DNA of 64,000 nt, taken from NCBI RefSeq assembly GCF_008693185.1, contig NZ_VXKN01000012.1:62001-126000 (forward strand). The letters run 5' to 3'. The number at the start of each line of letters is the position of its first letter. The first letter of the stretch is position 1. The translations under genes were made by a program, and so were the position numbers. Shown piece by piece: positions 49,542 through 59,507 of this stretch. A model generated the notes under the pieces. The model did not search any database. It had not been told where the DNA came from and worked only from the letters and a program-made list of their open reading frames with translations. Source of the stretch: Acinetobacter qingfengensis. GTDB lineage: Bacteria; Pseudomonadota; Gammaproteobacteria; Pseudomonadales; Moraxellaceae.

Positions 49542-49861
49542 TGCCATTCTCCCTCGCACTTAATTTTTTTTCAGTCTACACCTAAATATTGATAAAAAAA
49601 CAATTCTTAAGTCTAATCTTACCAAGAGAATCATTGCTCCCAGCCTTAAACAGATTTTTATAAAAAACAATATGCTGAAAATTTTAACAAATCTGTAAAG
49701 AAACCTTTGCGATACACGATAAAACTACTCGCTTCAAGTTAAATTAGGTATACAATACAGCCTGCATGCGATGTAACGATGTTTACTGATCGGAGCAGGA
49801 TTACAAGGATGCTGATAAAGAAAAATTCAGCTTGAAAATAAAGGGTAAGTTGGGGTTGTCA
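49542..49861. other. Intergenic region between ppc and a small membrane protein gene
   Basis: A 320-base gap between divergent genes. GGTATACAAT (TACAAT at 49751-49756) looks like a -10 for the rightward gene but lacks a good -35. No small gene or strong hairpin is visible. Confidence 0.4.
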
Positions 49862-50239
49862 ATGGGTCAGGAACAACAAAAAAAACAGGAAAAACTCGTG
49901 CTGGTGACTTACTTATTCATGTTGTTAAGTATTTTTACGATTATTCCGGTCGTGATCACTTATTGGCTTGCTGTCAAAGCATCTTATTTTCCCGATACAG
50001 AAGTGTGGTTAAATTCCCATGCATTCTGGATTGCCCGTAATTTACTCATTTTTTTGTGCATTGCTGTATTTTCAGCGTTGTGGTTTATTCCTTTGGCATT
50101 CTTTATGTGGGATCAATATATTTGGGTCACTGCCTGTACCATTGCTGGCGTGGTATTTGCACTGATTGCATGGCTATATCTGGTCAATACCTGGTTAAAA
50201 GGTATTATGCGGTTTTTTAAACGAAAACCTGTCTATTAA
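49862..50239 (+). CDS. Small membrane protein, function unknown
   Basis: A 125-residue protein with a short charged N-terminus (GQEQQKKQEK) and three hydrophobic segments: LVTYLFMLLSIFTIIPVVITYW, RNLLIFLCIAVFSALWFIPL and VTACTIAGVVFALIAWLYLV, with a basic C-terminus (RFFKRKPVY). I do not recognise a family with certainty. The start is the ATG at 49862 after TTGGGG; a TTG at 49832 is in frame. It lies about 150 bases before dnaJ, which has its own promoter. Confidence 0.65.
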   Translation: MGQEQQKKQEKLVLVTYLFMLLSIFTIIPVVITYWLAVKASYFPDTEVWLNSHAFWIARNLLIFLCIAVFSALWFIPLAFFMWDQYIWVTACTIAGVVFALIAWLYLVNTWLKGIMRFFKRKPVY

Positions 50240-50316
50240 AGATCTATATGATCCGATTCATCAAATATCTTGTCATGCTTAAATTAAAAATTGAGTAAAA
50301 AACTCTGTTTTATCCT

Positions 50317-50345
50317 CTTGTAAAATTTTTAAACGCCCCCAAATT
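50317..50345 (+). promoter_or_regulatory. Candidate sigma-32 heat-shock promoter of dnaJ
   Basis: CTTGTAA (50317-50323) and CCCCCAAAT (50336-50344) stand close to the sigma-32 consensus CTTGAA and CCCCAT-T with spacing within the known range. The start of dnaJ is about 50 bases downstream. Confidence 0.6.
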
Positions 50346-50392
50346 GTTGTCAGTTCTTTTGATTTGAAAATACGTTGGGAGTACCGCTGTTC

Positions 50393-51523
50393 ATGGCAAA
50401 GCGTGACTATTATGAGGTTTTAGGGGTTTCTAAAACTGCAAGTGATGATGAGATTAAAAAAGCCTACCGTAAGTTGGCCATGAAATATCATCCGGATCGT
50501 AACCCTGATAATCCTGAAGCAGAAGAAAAATTTAAAGAAGCTTCAGAAGCCTATGAAGTGCTTTCAGATAGTGAAAAACGTAGCATGTATGACCGTATGG
50601 GACATAATGCGTTTGAAGGCGGCTTTGGTGGTGGCGGATTCGGTGGTGGTGGTTTTAGTGCCGAAGATATTTTCAGCCAGTTTGGTGACATTTTTGGCAA
50701 TGCCTTCGGTGGCAATGGTCGTGGCCAACAACGTCAGCGTAGAGGTTCCGACTTGCGCTACGTCATGGAATTGACGCTGGAAGAAGCCATTAAAGGTGTG
50801 AAAAAAACCATTACTTTTTCTGCCCCTGCACCTTGTGAAACCTGTGATGGCAAAGGCGCTCAAAATAGTAGTGATGTAGAAACCTGTAAAACCTGTCATG
50901 GTTCCGGTCAGGTTCGTATTCAACAGGGATTCTTTGCTGTACAGCAAACCTGTAGTAGCTGTCGTGGAACAGGGAAAACCATTAAAAATCCTTGCCATAG
51001 CTGTCATGGTAGCGGTATTAAAGACCGCCAACAAACATTGGAAGTGACAATTCCCGCTGGTGTTGATAATGGTGATCGTGTTCGTTTAACTGGCAAAGGC
51101 GAAGCAATTCGTGGTGGTCAGGCCGGTGATCTGTATGTTGAAGTTGTAGTACGTGAACATGACGTATTCCAGCGAGATGGTGCAGATTTGTATATGGATG
51201 TACCAGTTAGCATTGCAGATGTTGCACTAGGTAAAGAAATTGAAATTCCAACACTGGATGGTCGGGTTAGCCTTAGAATTCCAGAAGGTACGCAGACTGG
51301 GAAACTATTCCGTTTACGGGGTAAAGGTGTACGTCCAGTACGTAGTACCATGACTGGAGATCTGTTATGCCGAGTTGTGGTTGAAACACCGACCCATTTA
51401 ACCGAACGTCAGCGTGAGTTGTTAATCGAATTACAACAGAGCTTTGGTGAATCTTCGGTAAATTCCCAAGATTCCAAAAAGAAAAAAGGTTTCTTTGATA
51501 AAGTGTCCGATTTGTTTGATTAA
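50393..51523 (+). CDS. dnaJ: DnaJ, Hsp40 co-chaperone
   Basis: DnaJ delivers unfolded proteins to DnaK and stimulates its ATPase. The 376 residues show the J domain ([15 protein letters not shown] motif in YHPDRNPDN), a Gly/Phe-rich region (about 72-110), four zinc-finger repeats ([32 protein letters not shown]) and the C-terminal substrate domains. The start is ATG 50393 (MAKRDYY); an ATG at 50375 adds six residues. No dnaK is adjacent in this window, so dnaJ is transcribed alone or from a heat-shock promoter seen upstream. Confidence 0.97.
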   Translation: MAKRDYYEVLGVSKTASDDEIKKAYRKLAMKYHPDRNPDNPEAEEKFKEASEAYEVLSDSEKRSMYDRMGHNAFEGGFGGGGFGGGGFSAEDIFSQFGDIFGNAFGGNGRGQQRQRRGSDLRYVMELTLEEAIKGVKKTITFSAPAPCETCDGKGAQNSSDVETCKTCHGSGQVRIQQGFFAVQQTCSSCRGTGKTIKNPCHSCHGSGIKDRQQTLEVTIPAGVDNGDRVRLTGKGEAIRGGQAGDLYVEVVVREHDVFQRDGADLYMDVPVSIADVALGKEIEIPTLDGRVSLRIPEGTQTGKLFRLRGKGVRPVRSTMTGDLLCRVVVETPTHLTERQRELLIELQQSFGESSVNSQDSKKKKGFFDKVSDLFD

Positions 51524-51574
51524 TTTAGTGATAGGGTAAAGACTCAACCCAGTCATGCCTTGACTGTATTTTTT

Positions 51575-51608
51575 AAACAGGAAGCCTACTAGGCTTCCTG
51601 TTTTATTT
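51575..51608. terminator. Terminator after dnaJ
   Basis: A perfect 13-pair stem AAACAGGAAGCCT/AGGCTTCCTGTTT (51575-51587, 51591-51603) with a T-rich tail, between dnaJ and a convergent gene. Confidence 0.85.
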
Positions 51609-51638
51609 AAACTTTTTGGTCATACAACGTTTGTTGGG

Positions 51639-52469
51639 CTAAGCGTTTTTAATTTGATATTCCATAATACGTGAGGCTGTTTTGAATCTGGGAATAACCG
51701 TCATTAGGCCAGATAAAATAATTCCCATACGGTAATATCCTTGTAACTCATTAAATAAATAACTTTTCATGTGTTTTAAAGCAGGATGCCAGTGTTCTAA
51801 TGCTTTCTCATTGTCAAGCCCAAACTTAAATTCAGCCTTGGTTTTACTTACAGTATCGTGTAGAGCAGATTGATGACTCATCCATTTATTTAACATATCA
51901 AAATGTAGGGCAGCTCCCGGAAAACGTTCTGCCAGAGCAATAAAAAGTTTTTTATTCTCCTGTTCATTGAAGTACATAAGTACTCCTTCAATAATAAACA
52001 TAAAATTGCCATTCGGATATTGTTGTTTTAGCTGATCCATCCAGTCGGTTGTGAGAACTGAAGCTGCAATTAGGTGTTCATTGTTTTGAGGTGGAATAAG
52101 TTGTTGACGTAAAGTGATGACTTCAGGCAAATCCAACTGATAAAATTGAGCATCTTGTCCCAGCTCCCCAATACGTTGCAGCCGAGTATCTAGTCCACAA
52201 CCAATAATAACAATGATAGGATTGGCGTGTTTCTGGATAAAATTTTTTAATTGTTGATCAAAGTGATTGGCACGAATCGCAACACCTACAGATGATGCAC
52301 GTTTATTTTTAAATTTAGAAAAATCATAATCGATTTTGTTGACCAAATCACATGCGATGAGATCTTGAATTAAAGGACGCTTTTTGTGTGTTTCTACTGA
52401 TTTGGCATACAAGGTGATCAGTAAGGTTTCAGCGATGCTATTTTGAAGGTTTAAGCTAATTTTAGTCAT
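51639..52469 (-). CDS. LCM-family (TcmP-like) SAM-dependent methyltransferase
   Basis: A 276-residue cytoplasmic protein. The SAM-binding motif is IIVIIGCGLDTRLQRIG, followed by FYQLDLPEVITLRQQL and FIIEGVLMYFNEQENK, the pattern of the leucine carboxyl methyltransferase (PF04072) family that includes O-methyltransferases of polyketide clusters. The substrate is unknown and no biosynthetic genes are near. It lies inverted between dnaJ and dapB and seems inserted into an otherwise housekeeping stretch. Function beyond methyl transfer is not inferable. Confidence 0.8.
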   Translation of the reverse strand: MTKISLNLQNSIAETLLITLYAKSVETHKKRPLIQDLIACDLVNKIDYDFSKFKNKRASSVGVAIRANHFDQQLKNFIQKHANPIIVIIGCGLDTRLQRIGELGQDAQFYQLDLPEVITLRQQLIPPQNNEHLIAASVLTTDWMDQLKQQYPNGNFMFIIEGVLMYFNEQENKKLFIALAERFPGAALHFDMLNKWMSHQSALHDTVSKTKAEFKFGLDNEKALEHWHPALKHMKSYLFNELQGYYRMGIILSGLMTVIPRFKTASRIMEYQIKNA

Positions 52470-52612
52470 TGTAAATGATACTCATTATTTATTATGCGTA
52501 TAGAGTATACCGCACTAATTTGTAAATCTTGCAATAAAATCGTATAGCGTTATGTTATCGAAAATTCATTTTACTGATCAAATCTACAGTCATATAAACA
52601 CTGGTCAAGTTT

Positions 52613-53460
<848 letters not shown>

Positions 53461-53564
53461 GCCGTTAAGGCAGGGATTTTCATACAAAAGATGAACGGAA
53501 TGGATAATGCTTTTCTGTTCATCAACTGTTAGCATAAGTCAATATTTTAATTCCTTTCCTTCTC

Positions 53565-54206
53565 ATGAATCTTATTGATTTTATTCTGCATGTCGATCAG
53601 CATTTGATCGAATTTGTGACTGCCTATGGCACCTGGATTTATGCCATTTTATTTTTGATTATTTTTGTAGAAACGGGGTTGGTGATCATGCCGTTTTTAC
53701 CAGGGGATAGTTTGCTTTTTGCTGCAGGTGCGCTGGCTGCAAAAGGCACAATGGATCCGTTTATTTTAGTGGGATTATTATTTGTTGCTGCAGTTTTGGG
53801 CGATACCTTGAACTATCATATTGGTAAATTTATTGGCCCGCGGGTATTTGAAATAAATTCACGTTGGATACGCAAAGATCATTTATATAAAACGCAGGCT
53901 TTTTTTGAAAAACATGGTGGAAAAACCATTATTTTTGCTCGTTTTATTCCATTCGCCAGAACGTTTGCTCCTTTTATAGCCGGGGTCAGTCACATGAGCT
54001 ATCGCTATTTCCTGACATATAATGTGATTGGTGCATTTTGCTGGATTGGTTCGTTTATTCTTTTGGGCTATTGGTTTGGTAATATTCCACAGATAAAAGA
54101 CAATTTTACCCATGTGATTTTTGCCATTTTATTTTTAAGTATTTTACCGGGTATTATTGCTTTCGTGCGCCAGAAAATGGCCAGAAAAGATGCTGAGAAA
54201 CAATAA
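53565..54206 (+). CDS. DedA-family membrane protein
   Basis: A 213-residue inner-membrane protein of the DedA/VTT family, proposed undecaprenyl-phosphate or phospholipid flippases that help envelope homeostasis. Visible: LIIFVETGLVIMPFLPGDSLLFAAG near the N-terminus, GDTLNYHIGKFIG, FFEKHGGKTIIFARFIPFARTFAPFIAG with the conserved Arg residues, and a membrane end segment. It stands about 100 bases after dapB and ends before a symmetric hairpin. Confidence 0.9.
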   Translation: MNLIDFILHVDQHLIEFVTAYGTWIYAILFLIIFVETGLVIMPFLPGDSLLFAAGALAAKGTMDPFILVGLLFVAAVLGDTLNYHIGKFIGPRVFEINSRWIRKDHLYKTQAFFEKHGGKTIIFARFIPFARTFAPFIAGVSHMSYRYFLTYNVIGAFCWIGSFILLGYWFGNIPQIKDNFTHVIFAILFLSILPGIIAFVRQKMARKDAEKQ

Positions 54207-54230
54207 ATTCAAATAAATTTTATGTAGGAT

Positions 54231-54258
54231 AAAAAATGCAGGCAATCCTGCATTTTTT
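54231..54258. terminator. Bidirectional terminator after the dedA gene
   Basis: A perfect 12-pair stem AAAAAATGCAGG/CCTGCATTTTTT with a four-base loop between convergent genes. The A and T runs serve both directions. Confidence 0.85.
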
Positions 54259-54276
54259 TATGGCTGATGATTCGTT

Positions 54277-54669
54277 TTAGGATGTGGTTTTTTGGCGAGG
54301 ATGTGCGATTGGACAGTTTTTAAATTGTGCTGCTTGTTCAATTGCATCTTGTTGTCCCAAAAGTTCGGCGATTTCTGTCCGCTTGCTATTACTTGATTGA
54401 CCGACATTAACCGATACTGTTGGTCCAATGCCCCAGCCACCACGACCAAATCCTCCACCAATACCAAGGCCGACACCAACCCCTGTACGCTTGGCCGGTT
54501 CTACACCATTATGCAGATATTGTCCGATTCGGGCATATTCTGTATGTAGTTGGGCACAGTTCCAACTTTGGTATTTGGTGGGTGAAACATAGCTGGGTTT
54601 GACATTACCTGTTGCACAGCCGGTAAGTAATAGCATAGCAATTGCACCAGTTATTATTGGTTTTTTCAT
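54277..54669 (-). CDS. Gly-rich lipoprotein, function unknown
   Basis: A 130-residue protein with a lipoprotein signal: MKKPIITGAIAM followed by LLLTGC (lipidated Cys18). The mature part has WNCAQLHTEYARI and QYLHNG segments, then a Gly-rich stretch (GVGVGLGIGGGFGRGGWG) that may insert in or contact the membrane, and a C-terminal helix with AELLGQQDAIEQAAQ. I cannot name a family with certainty. Its start overlaps the ParA stop codon (TAATG), so the two are translated in step. Confidence 0.7.
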   Translation of the reverse strand: MKKPIITGAIAMLLLTGCATGNVKPSYVSPTKYQSWNCAQLHTEYARIGQYLHNGVEPAKRTGVGVGLGIGGGFGRGGWGIGPTVSVNVGQSSNSKRTEIAELLGQQDAIEQAAQFKNCPIAHPRQKTTS

Positions 54670-55508
54670 TATTTCGCCTCAATTTCCTGAAAAAGTTGAC
54701 GATAAGCCTGAGTTAACTTATGTTCAGTTGCTAAATGGATCAGGGGTAAATTTTTACTGTGAGATTCTTTCATGAACACGGAAGCAGGTAACATGGTATC
54801 TAAGACAGGCAGTTGATCCTGTTTTAACTGGTTGACAATTTCAGTAGGAAGTCTGGCCTGACTTTGAAATTGATTCACAATGATTCCTTCAACTGCCAAT
54901 GTTTCGTTATGATCCTGACGGGTTTCCAGAATATTTTCCAGTAGAGTTAATAATGCTCGATGTGAAAAAATGTCACAATCAAAAGGAATTAACACGCGAT
55001 CTGCAGCAATTAAGGCAGATAAGGTAAAGAAATTAAAGGCAGGTGGTGTATCAATAAATACTCGATCAAAATGAGCAGTTAATTTACCCAGAGCTTCTTT
55101 AAGTTTATAGATTTTATGTTTGGATTCCAGAATATGGCTTAATGTATTGAGCTGCGGATGCGCAGGAATAACAGTTAAGTTTGCAAAACGGCTTTGGTGC
55201 ATAACTGCCTGTAACCCTTTGCTTCGGGTTTGCAATAAAGAGCCAATTGCTGAGCCAAGTAGATTTTTTGGTGTATTTTGATTGGCTGTTTCATCAAAAA
55301 AATCGTAAATGCTTGGGTTAAAATCCGCTAAGATAGCGGCAGTCATACCGTTATGCTGGCCTAATACATATTGACTGGCATTTGCTTGTGGATCCAGATC
55401 AATCAGTAATGTCCGCAAGCCCTGCTGGGCACTGATTGCAGCAAGATTAACCGTGATGCTGGATTTACCCACACCACCTTTTTGATTAAAAATCACTCGT
55501 GTAAGCAT
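54669..55508 (-). CDS. ParA-family ATPase, orphan
   Basis: A 279-residue ATPase of the ParA/MinD/Soj group. The deviant Walker A is KGGVGKSS (residues 10-17), followed by LLIDLDPQANASQYVLG (Walker A') and FIDTPPAFNFFTLSAL (Walker B region). Such proteins position DNA, chemotaxis clusters or other cargo. No parB or parS site is visible nearby, and the partner gene is a lipoprotein, so chromosome segregation is not indicated. The cargo is unknown. Confidence 0.85.
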   Translation of the reverse strand: MLTRVIFNQKGGVGKSSITVNLAAISAQQGLRTLLIDLDPQANASQYVLGQHNGMTAAILADFNPSIYDFFDETANQNTPKNLLGSAIGSLLQTRSKGLQAVMHQSRFANLTVIPAHPQLNTLSHILESKHKIYKLKEALGKLTAHFDRVFIDTPPAFNFFTLSALIAADRVLIPFDCDIFSHRALLTLLENILETRQDHNETLAVEGIIVNQFQSQARLPTEIVNQLKQDQLPVLDTMLPASVFMKESHSKNLPLIHLATEHKLTQAYRQLFQEIEAK

Positions 55509-55581
55509 CAGTACCCTCTCTTTACGATCATCATATCAATTGGATTGGGATGATCAGTTGTTCAAGTTAAGGTAAATATCC

Positions 55582-55971
55582 TTAACCAAATTGTGGTTTG
55601 ATCAAGATTAATGCAAAAAGTGCACAATATGCAATCAATGCCACAATTAAACCTGCCTGCCGTTGAATCAGTAAACGATCAATGCGACGTTTGAATGCTT
55701 TGGAACAGGCAGATAATATGACAATAAATAACAGGATTTTTGCATAGAACCACGGCTGGACGGCAAAATCTTTGTACCATAATAATCCAAGTCCAGATAA
55801 CACCAGTAAGCTATATCCTGTATGTTGGCAAGCCACCAGAATTTTAGTCGACATGGTACTTTGTTCTTTCCATATTTTTTGGATCAGGATTGGGAATGCT
55901 CTAATCAAAAAGAAAAGAAAGACCATTGCTGCAATCAGCATGTGCAGATGTTTAAGCGCAATTTGTTCCAT
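55582..55971 (-). CDS. SirB2-family membrane protein
   Basis: A 129-residue inner-membrane protein with four helices. It has the SirB marks HLHMLIAAMVFLFFLIRAF, CQHTGYSLLVLSGLGLLW and FYAKILLFIVILSACSKAF. The family takes its name from an invasion-gene effect in Salmonella but its biochemical role is unknown. Its stop and the next gene's start, bolA-like at 55978 onwards, are seven bases apart on the same strand, with BolA first. Confidence 0.82.
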   Translation of the reverse strand: MEQIALKHLHMLIAAMVFLFFLIRAFPILIQKIWKEQSTMSTKILVACQHTGYSLLVLSGLGLLWYKDFAVQPWFYAKILLFIVILSACSKAFKRRIDRLLIQRQAGLIVALIAYCALFALILIKPQFG

Positions 55972-55977
55972 ACGTCA

Positions 55978-56286
55978 TTAACCTTTGGGTGCGTGAGCAC
56001 AATCGGGACTGTCAGGACGTGTACCTTGCCATTCTGAGGGTAGATAAGCGTGAATCGCCAAAGCATGAATTTTTTCAGGCGCCAGTAATTCACCGACCAG
56101 AGCATAAATCTTTTGATGGCGTTGTACCTGACGTAACCCAGCAAATGATTCACTCACAATGGTGACTTTGAAATGACTTTCTTTACCAGGAAAATAACCA
56201 CCGTGTTTGGAAGATTCATTGAGAATTTCCAAATAGTCTGGCTGTAGGCTTTGTAATGCCTGTTCAAGTTGAGGCTGGATTTGCAT
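55978..56286 (-). CDS. BolA-family protein
   Basis: A 102-residue protein of the BolA/IbaG family. It has the class core GKESHFKVTIVSESFAGLRQVQRHQKIYALVGEL, spanning about residues 33-67, with the conserved histidine in RHQ and the later IHALAIHAYLP strand. BolA proteins pair with monothiol glutaredoxins and help iron-sulfur traffic; some act as regulators. It is followed by the SirB2 gene and is divergent from fmt. Confidence 0.88.
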   Translation of the reverse strand: MQIQPQLEQALQSLQPDYLEILNESSKHGGYFPGKESHFKVTIVSESFAGLRQVQRHQKIYALVGELLAPEKIHALAIHAYLPSEWQGTRPDSPDCAHAPKG

Positions 56287-56421
56287 ACTGGATGTTCTCT
56301 CGCATTTTTTGATCAGTGTAACATAGCATTTATCCGGATTGCTGCCGGAAAAAATTCAGGCTGGCAATGCAGTATGTTAAGCTAGTTGTATTCCCTGAAT
56401 TAGACCTGATTTTTAGTCATC

Positions 56422-57381
56422 ATGAAGATTATTTTTGCTGGAACACCTGATTTTGCTGCAAGTGCCTTAAATCGCTTATTACAAACAGAACATGAAATTG
56501 TTGCGGTCTATACTCAACCAGATCGTAAGGCTGGTCGAGGACAAAAATTAACTGCATCCCCAGTAAAGGCACTGGCTTTACAGCATGATTTAGTCGTAAT
56601 GCAACCCTTACATTTCAAGAACAGTACTGAAGAAGGTCTGACGGCACAACAAGAATTGGCAGCCTTTAATGCAGATGTTATGGTGGTTGCGGCCTATGGT
56701 TTACTTCTGCCACAAGCCGTTCTGGATACGCCAAAATATGGTTGTCTGAATATTCATGCATCATTATTACCAAGATGGCGAGGTGCTGCACCGATTCAGC
56801 GAGCTATTCAATCGGGTGATGCACAAACCGGTATTACCATTATGCAGATGGCAAAAGGGCTGGATACTGGCGATATGTTATATAAAGTCAATTGTGATAT
56901 TTTAGCCTCAGATAATGCAGCAACAGTTCATGATAAATTGGCCAAAATAGGTGCTGAAGCGATTGCTGAAGTATTGATATCTGAACAAACTTTACAGCAG
57001 TATCAGGCACAGCGTCAGATTCAGGATGAAAACCTTAGCAGTTATGCACATAAAATTAGCAAAACTGAAGCCCGTATTGACTGGGCACAACCTGCAAAAA
57101 TTATCGATCTGCATATTCGTGCATTTAATCCTGTTCCTGTGGCCTTTACACAACTGGATGAACATACTGCTTTAAGGGTATGGTCGGCACAATCTTCTAC
57201 GCAGTCACATACTGTTCAATATGGTGAAATCTTGAATATTGATAAAAATGGTGTTGTGGTGGCATGTGGTGCAGGTACGACGATTTGTCTGACCGAACTG
57301 CAATGGCCGGGTGGTAAACCGTTAAATCAGGTACAAATTTTACAGACCCAAAAATTGCAGGTAGGACAAATTCTGTTATGA
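56422..57381 (+). CDS. fmt: Fmt, methionyl-tRNA formyltransferase
   Basis: Fmt formylates initiator Met-tRNA using 10-formyl-tetrahydrofolate. The 319 residues have IIFAGTPDFAASALNRLL, QPDRKAGRGQKLTASPVK and the catalytic HASLLPRWRGAAPIQRAI with the Asn and His of the NIH motif, and the C-terminal tRNA-binding barrel. Its stop overlaps the rsmB start by four bases, so they are one operon. No def gene is adjacent in this window. Confidence 0.96.
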   Translation: MKIIFAGTPDFAASALNRLLQTEHEIVAVYTQPDRKAGRGQKLTASPVKALALQHDLVVMQPLHFKNSTEEGLTAQQELAAFNADVMVVAAYGLLLPQAVLDTPKYGCLNIHASLLPRWRGAAPIQRAIQSGDAQTGITIMQMAKGLDTGDMLYKVNCDILASDNAATVHDKLAKIGAEAIAEVLISEQTLQQYQAQRQIQDENLSSYAHKISKTEARIDWAQPAKIIDLHIRAFNPVPVAFTQLDEHTALRVWSAQSSTQSHTVQYGEILNIDKNGVVVACGAGTTICLTELQWPGGKPLNQVQILQTQKLQVGQILL

Positions 57382-58670
57382 GTCAGCATCCGGTATTAAA
57401 TTTACGTGCACAGCTCATTCGTTTATTGGTTGCTGTACAACAAGGACAATCTTTAGCACAAATTCAAAATAAATATTTTGAACATATTGCAGTTCAGGAT
57501 AAAGCTTTATGGCATGAGTTAAGCCTTGGTGTATTACGACAATGGTTTGCACTCAAGCAAGTCACTTTACCAATGTTGCAAAAACCAGTCAGTGACATAC
57601 ATATCGAAACAGCATTATATGTTGGCTTGTACCAATTATTATGTACCCGTATTGCTGATCATGCGGCAATTTCAGAAACCGTAAATGCAGTCAAGCAATT
57701 GGGTTTTGAATCAGCGAGTGGTCTGGTAAATGCCATTTTACGCCGTGCGACCCGTGAACGTGAGCAACTTATTCAGCAACTACAACAGGCACATGGCCTG
57801 CCAAGCTGGTTATATAAGCGGTTAAAAAAAGATTGGAAAGCGCAGTTTGAAGATCTCACTCAACAGCTTAAAGGTACGGCACCCTTAACTTTACGCATTA
57901 ATCAGCGGCAGATTGGACGTGATGCTTATCTAAAAAAACTGCAACAACAACAAATTGCTGCACGTATATGCCAATGGTCAGAAGTCGGTATCGTGCTGGA
58001 ACAAAGTGTACATATTCCTGATTTACCAGGTTTTGAACAAGGTTGGTTCTCTGTACAAGATGAACATGCGCAGTTGTGTGCTATGCTTTTACCGGATTTA
58101 AATCAGCAACTTGTCGTTGATGCCTGTGCAGCACCTGGTGGAAAAACAGCACATGTATTGGAAAAATATCATCCTAAGCAAATGCTGGCACTGGACTTTG
58201 ACAGTAAGCGTTTACAACGTGTGGAAGAAAACTTAAAGCGCCTGCAATTGAACAATGAGCATGTTCGCATTCTGGCTGCGGATGCAACGAATTGGCAAGC
58301 ACAGGAGGCTGTAGATTGTATTATTCTTGATGCGCCTTGTTCAGCAATAGGTGTATTGCGCCGTCACCCGGATATTCGTCTATTACGGCAATCCAGTGAT
58401 ATTGCAAAAATCGTTGTCTTGCAGCAGCAAATTTTACAGCACATGTGGCAGCAATTAAAAATTGGTGGACATTTACTTTATATTACCTGTTCCATTCTTA
58501 AAGCAGAAAATGAGCAGCAAATGCAGACTTTTTTTGCACAACATACCCATGCAAAAGAAATTCAATTGAATGTATCATGGGGGATTGAACAGCAATATGG
58601 GCGCCAACTGCTTCCTGCACAAGGACAAGGGGATGGCTTTTATTACTGTCTAATTCAGAAAACAGCCTGA
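57378..58670 (+). CDS. rsmB: RsmB, 16S rRNA m5C967 methyltransferase
   Basis: RsmB methylates C967 of 16S rRNA. The 430 residues have the N-terminal NusB-like helical domain (about 1-140) and the SAM domain with VDACAAPGGKTAHVLE, LDFDSKRLQRVEENLKRL, the general-acid cysteine in DAPCSAIGVLRRHPDIR and the nucleophile in YITCSILKAENE. Length is typical. It starts in the ATGA overlap with fmt, the arrangement known from many gammaproteobacteria. Confidence 0.95.
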   Translation: MSQHPVLNLRAQLIRLLVAVQQGQSLAQIQNKYFEHIAVQDKALWHELSLGVLRQWFALKQVTLPMLQKPVSDIHIETALYVGLYQLLCTRIADHAAISETVNAVKQLGFESASGLVNAILRRATREREQLIQQLQQAHGLPSWLYKRLKKDWKAQFEDLTQQLKGTAPLTLRINQRQIGRDAYLKKLQQQQIAARICQWSEVGIVLEQSVHIPDLPGFEQGWFSVQDEHAQLCAMLLPDLNQQLVVDACAAPGGKTAHVLEKYHPKQMLALDFDSKRLQRVEENLKRLQLNNEHVRILAADATNWQAQEAVDCIILDAPCSAIGVLRRHPDIRLLRQSSDIAKIVVLQQQILQHMWQQLKIGGHLLYITCSILKAENEQQMQTFFAQHTHAKEIQLNVSWGIEQQYGRQLLPAQGQGDGFYYCLIQKTA

Positions 58671-58683
58671 ACAATGATGACGT

Positions 58684-58712
58684 GTGATGTTTTAGAAAAA
58701 CTGAAACATCAC
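58684..58712. repeat. Inverted repeat at the rsmB/zupT junction
   Basis: GTGATGTTT (58684-58692) and AAACATCAC (58704-58712) form a nine-pair stem with an 11-base loop. It overlaps the end of zupT. Without a T run its role as terminator is uncertain. Confidence 0.4.
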
Positions 58713-59507
58713 CAAGCTTAAACTTAAAACTGACATTCCAGTGACCAGACCATATACTGTTTCATGACCTTTGGCATAACGTTTAGCTGCGGGTAATAAT
58801 TCATCTAGCGCCAAAAAGACCATCACACCTCCAATTAAGCCAAAAACCAGTCCATAAACTAATGGGCTCATAAACGGTGCCAGAATTGCATAACCCAATA
58901 AAGCACCAACAGGTTCAGCCATTCCAGAAATAAAACTTGCCAATAAAGCCAATCGCTTATTTTGTGTTGCCATATAAACAGGCAATGCAATAGCAATTCC
59001 TTCCGGAATATTGTGAATGGCGATGGCAACAGCCAATGGCATACCGACACTTGCACTGCCTAAAGTTGCAAAAAAAGTTGCTAAACCTTCCGGAAAATTA
59101 TGCGCCGTAATTGCAAATAAGGTTAGTAATCCAGTGCGATAAAGTGCTTTACGATTATGATTGTGTTGTTCAACCTGAGCTTGATCAAGTGCTTCATGAG
59201 GGTTTGGTACCAGACGGTCAATCATAATCACCAGTAAAATTCCGGTTAAGAAAGATAGGCTTCCATACGCAAAACCAAACTTTTCACCATACCCTTCACT
59301 AAATGCAGCAATGGATTTATTGAGAATCTCGGTAAGAGAAACATACACCATAGCACCACCAGCAAAGGCTAGACCAAAAGACAATAATCTTGGACTAGGT
59401 TGTTTTGCAAATAAAACCAATGCACCGCCAATTACCGTTGCCAGACTGGCCAGTACAGTGACTAAAAAAGCAGTCAAAACATGTGTAGTAAAAAAATCGG
59501 TCATCAT
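58692..59507 (-). CDS. zupT: ZupT-like ZIP-family divalent metal importer
   Basis: A 271-residue inner-membrane protein with eight helices. The two ZIP signature helices contain the metal ligands: AITAHNFPEGLATFFATLG and AIAIHNIPEGIAIALPVY, each with the H-N-x-P-E-G motif. A short charged loop with EQHNHNRK links the halves. ZupT takes up zinc and other divalent metals. No well-formed Zur site is visible before it. The start could be the first or second of two adjacent ATGs (59507, 59504). Confidence 0.9.
   Translation of the reverse strand: MMTDFFTTHVLTAFLVTVLASLATVIGGALVLFAKQPSPRLLSFGLAFAGGAMVYVSLTEILNKSIAAFSEGYGEKFGFAYGSLSFLTGILLVIMIDRLVPNPHEALDQAQVEQHNHNRKALYRTGLLTLFAITAHNFPEGLATFFATLGSASVGMPLAVAIAIHNIPEGIAIALPVYMATQNKRLALLASFISGMAEPVGALLGYAILAPFMSPLVYGLVFGLIGGVMVFLALDELLPAAKRYAKGHETVYGLVTGMSVLSLSLVMFQFF

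Noticed and set aside
50564-51034. Reverse-strand frame of 156 codons inside dnaJ
   Set aside because: It is antisense to the Gly-rich and zinc-finger parts of DnaJ, with low-complexity translation.
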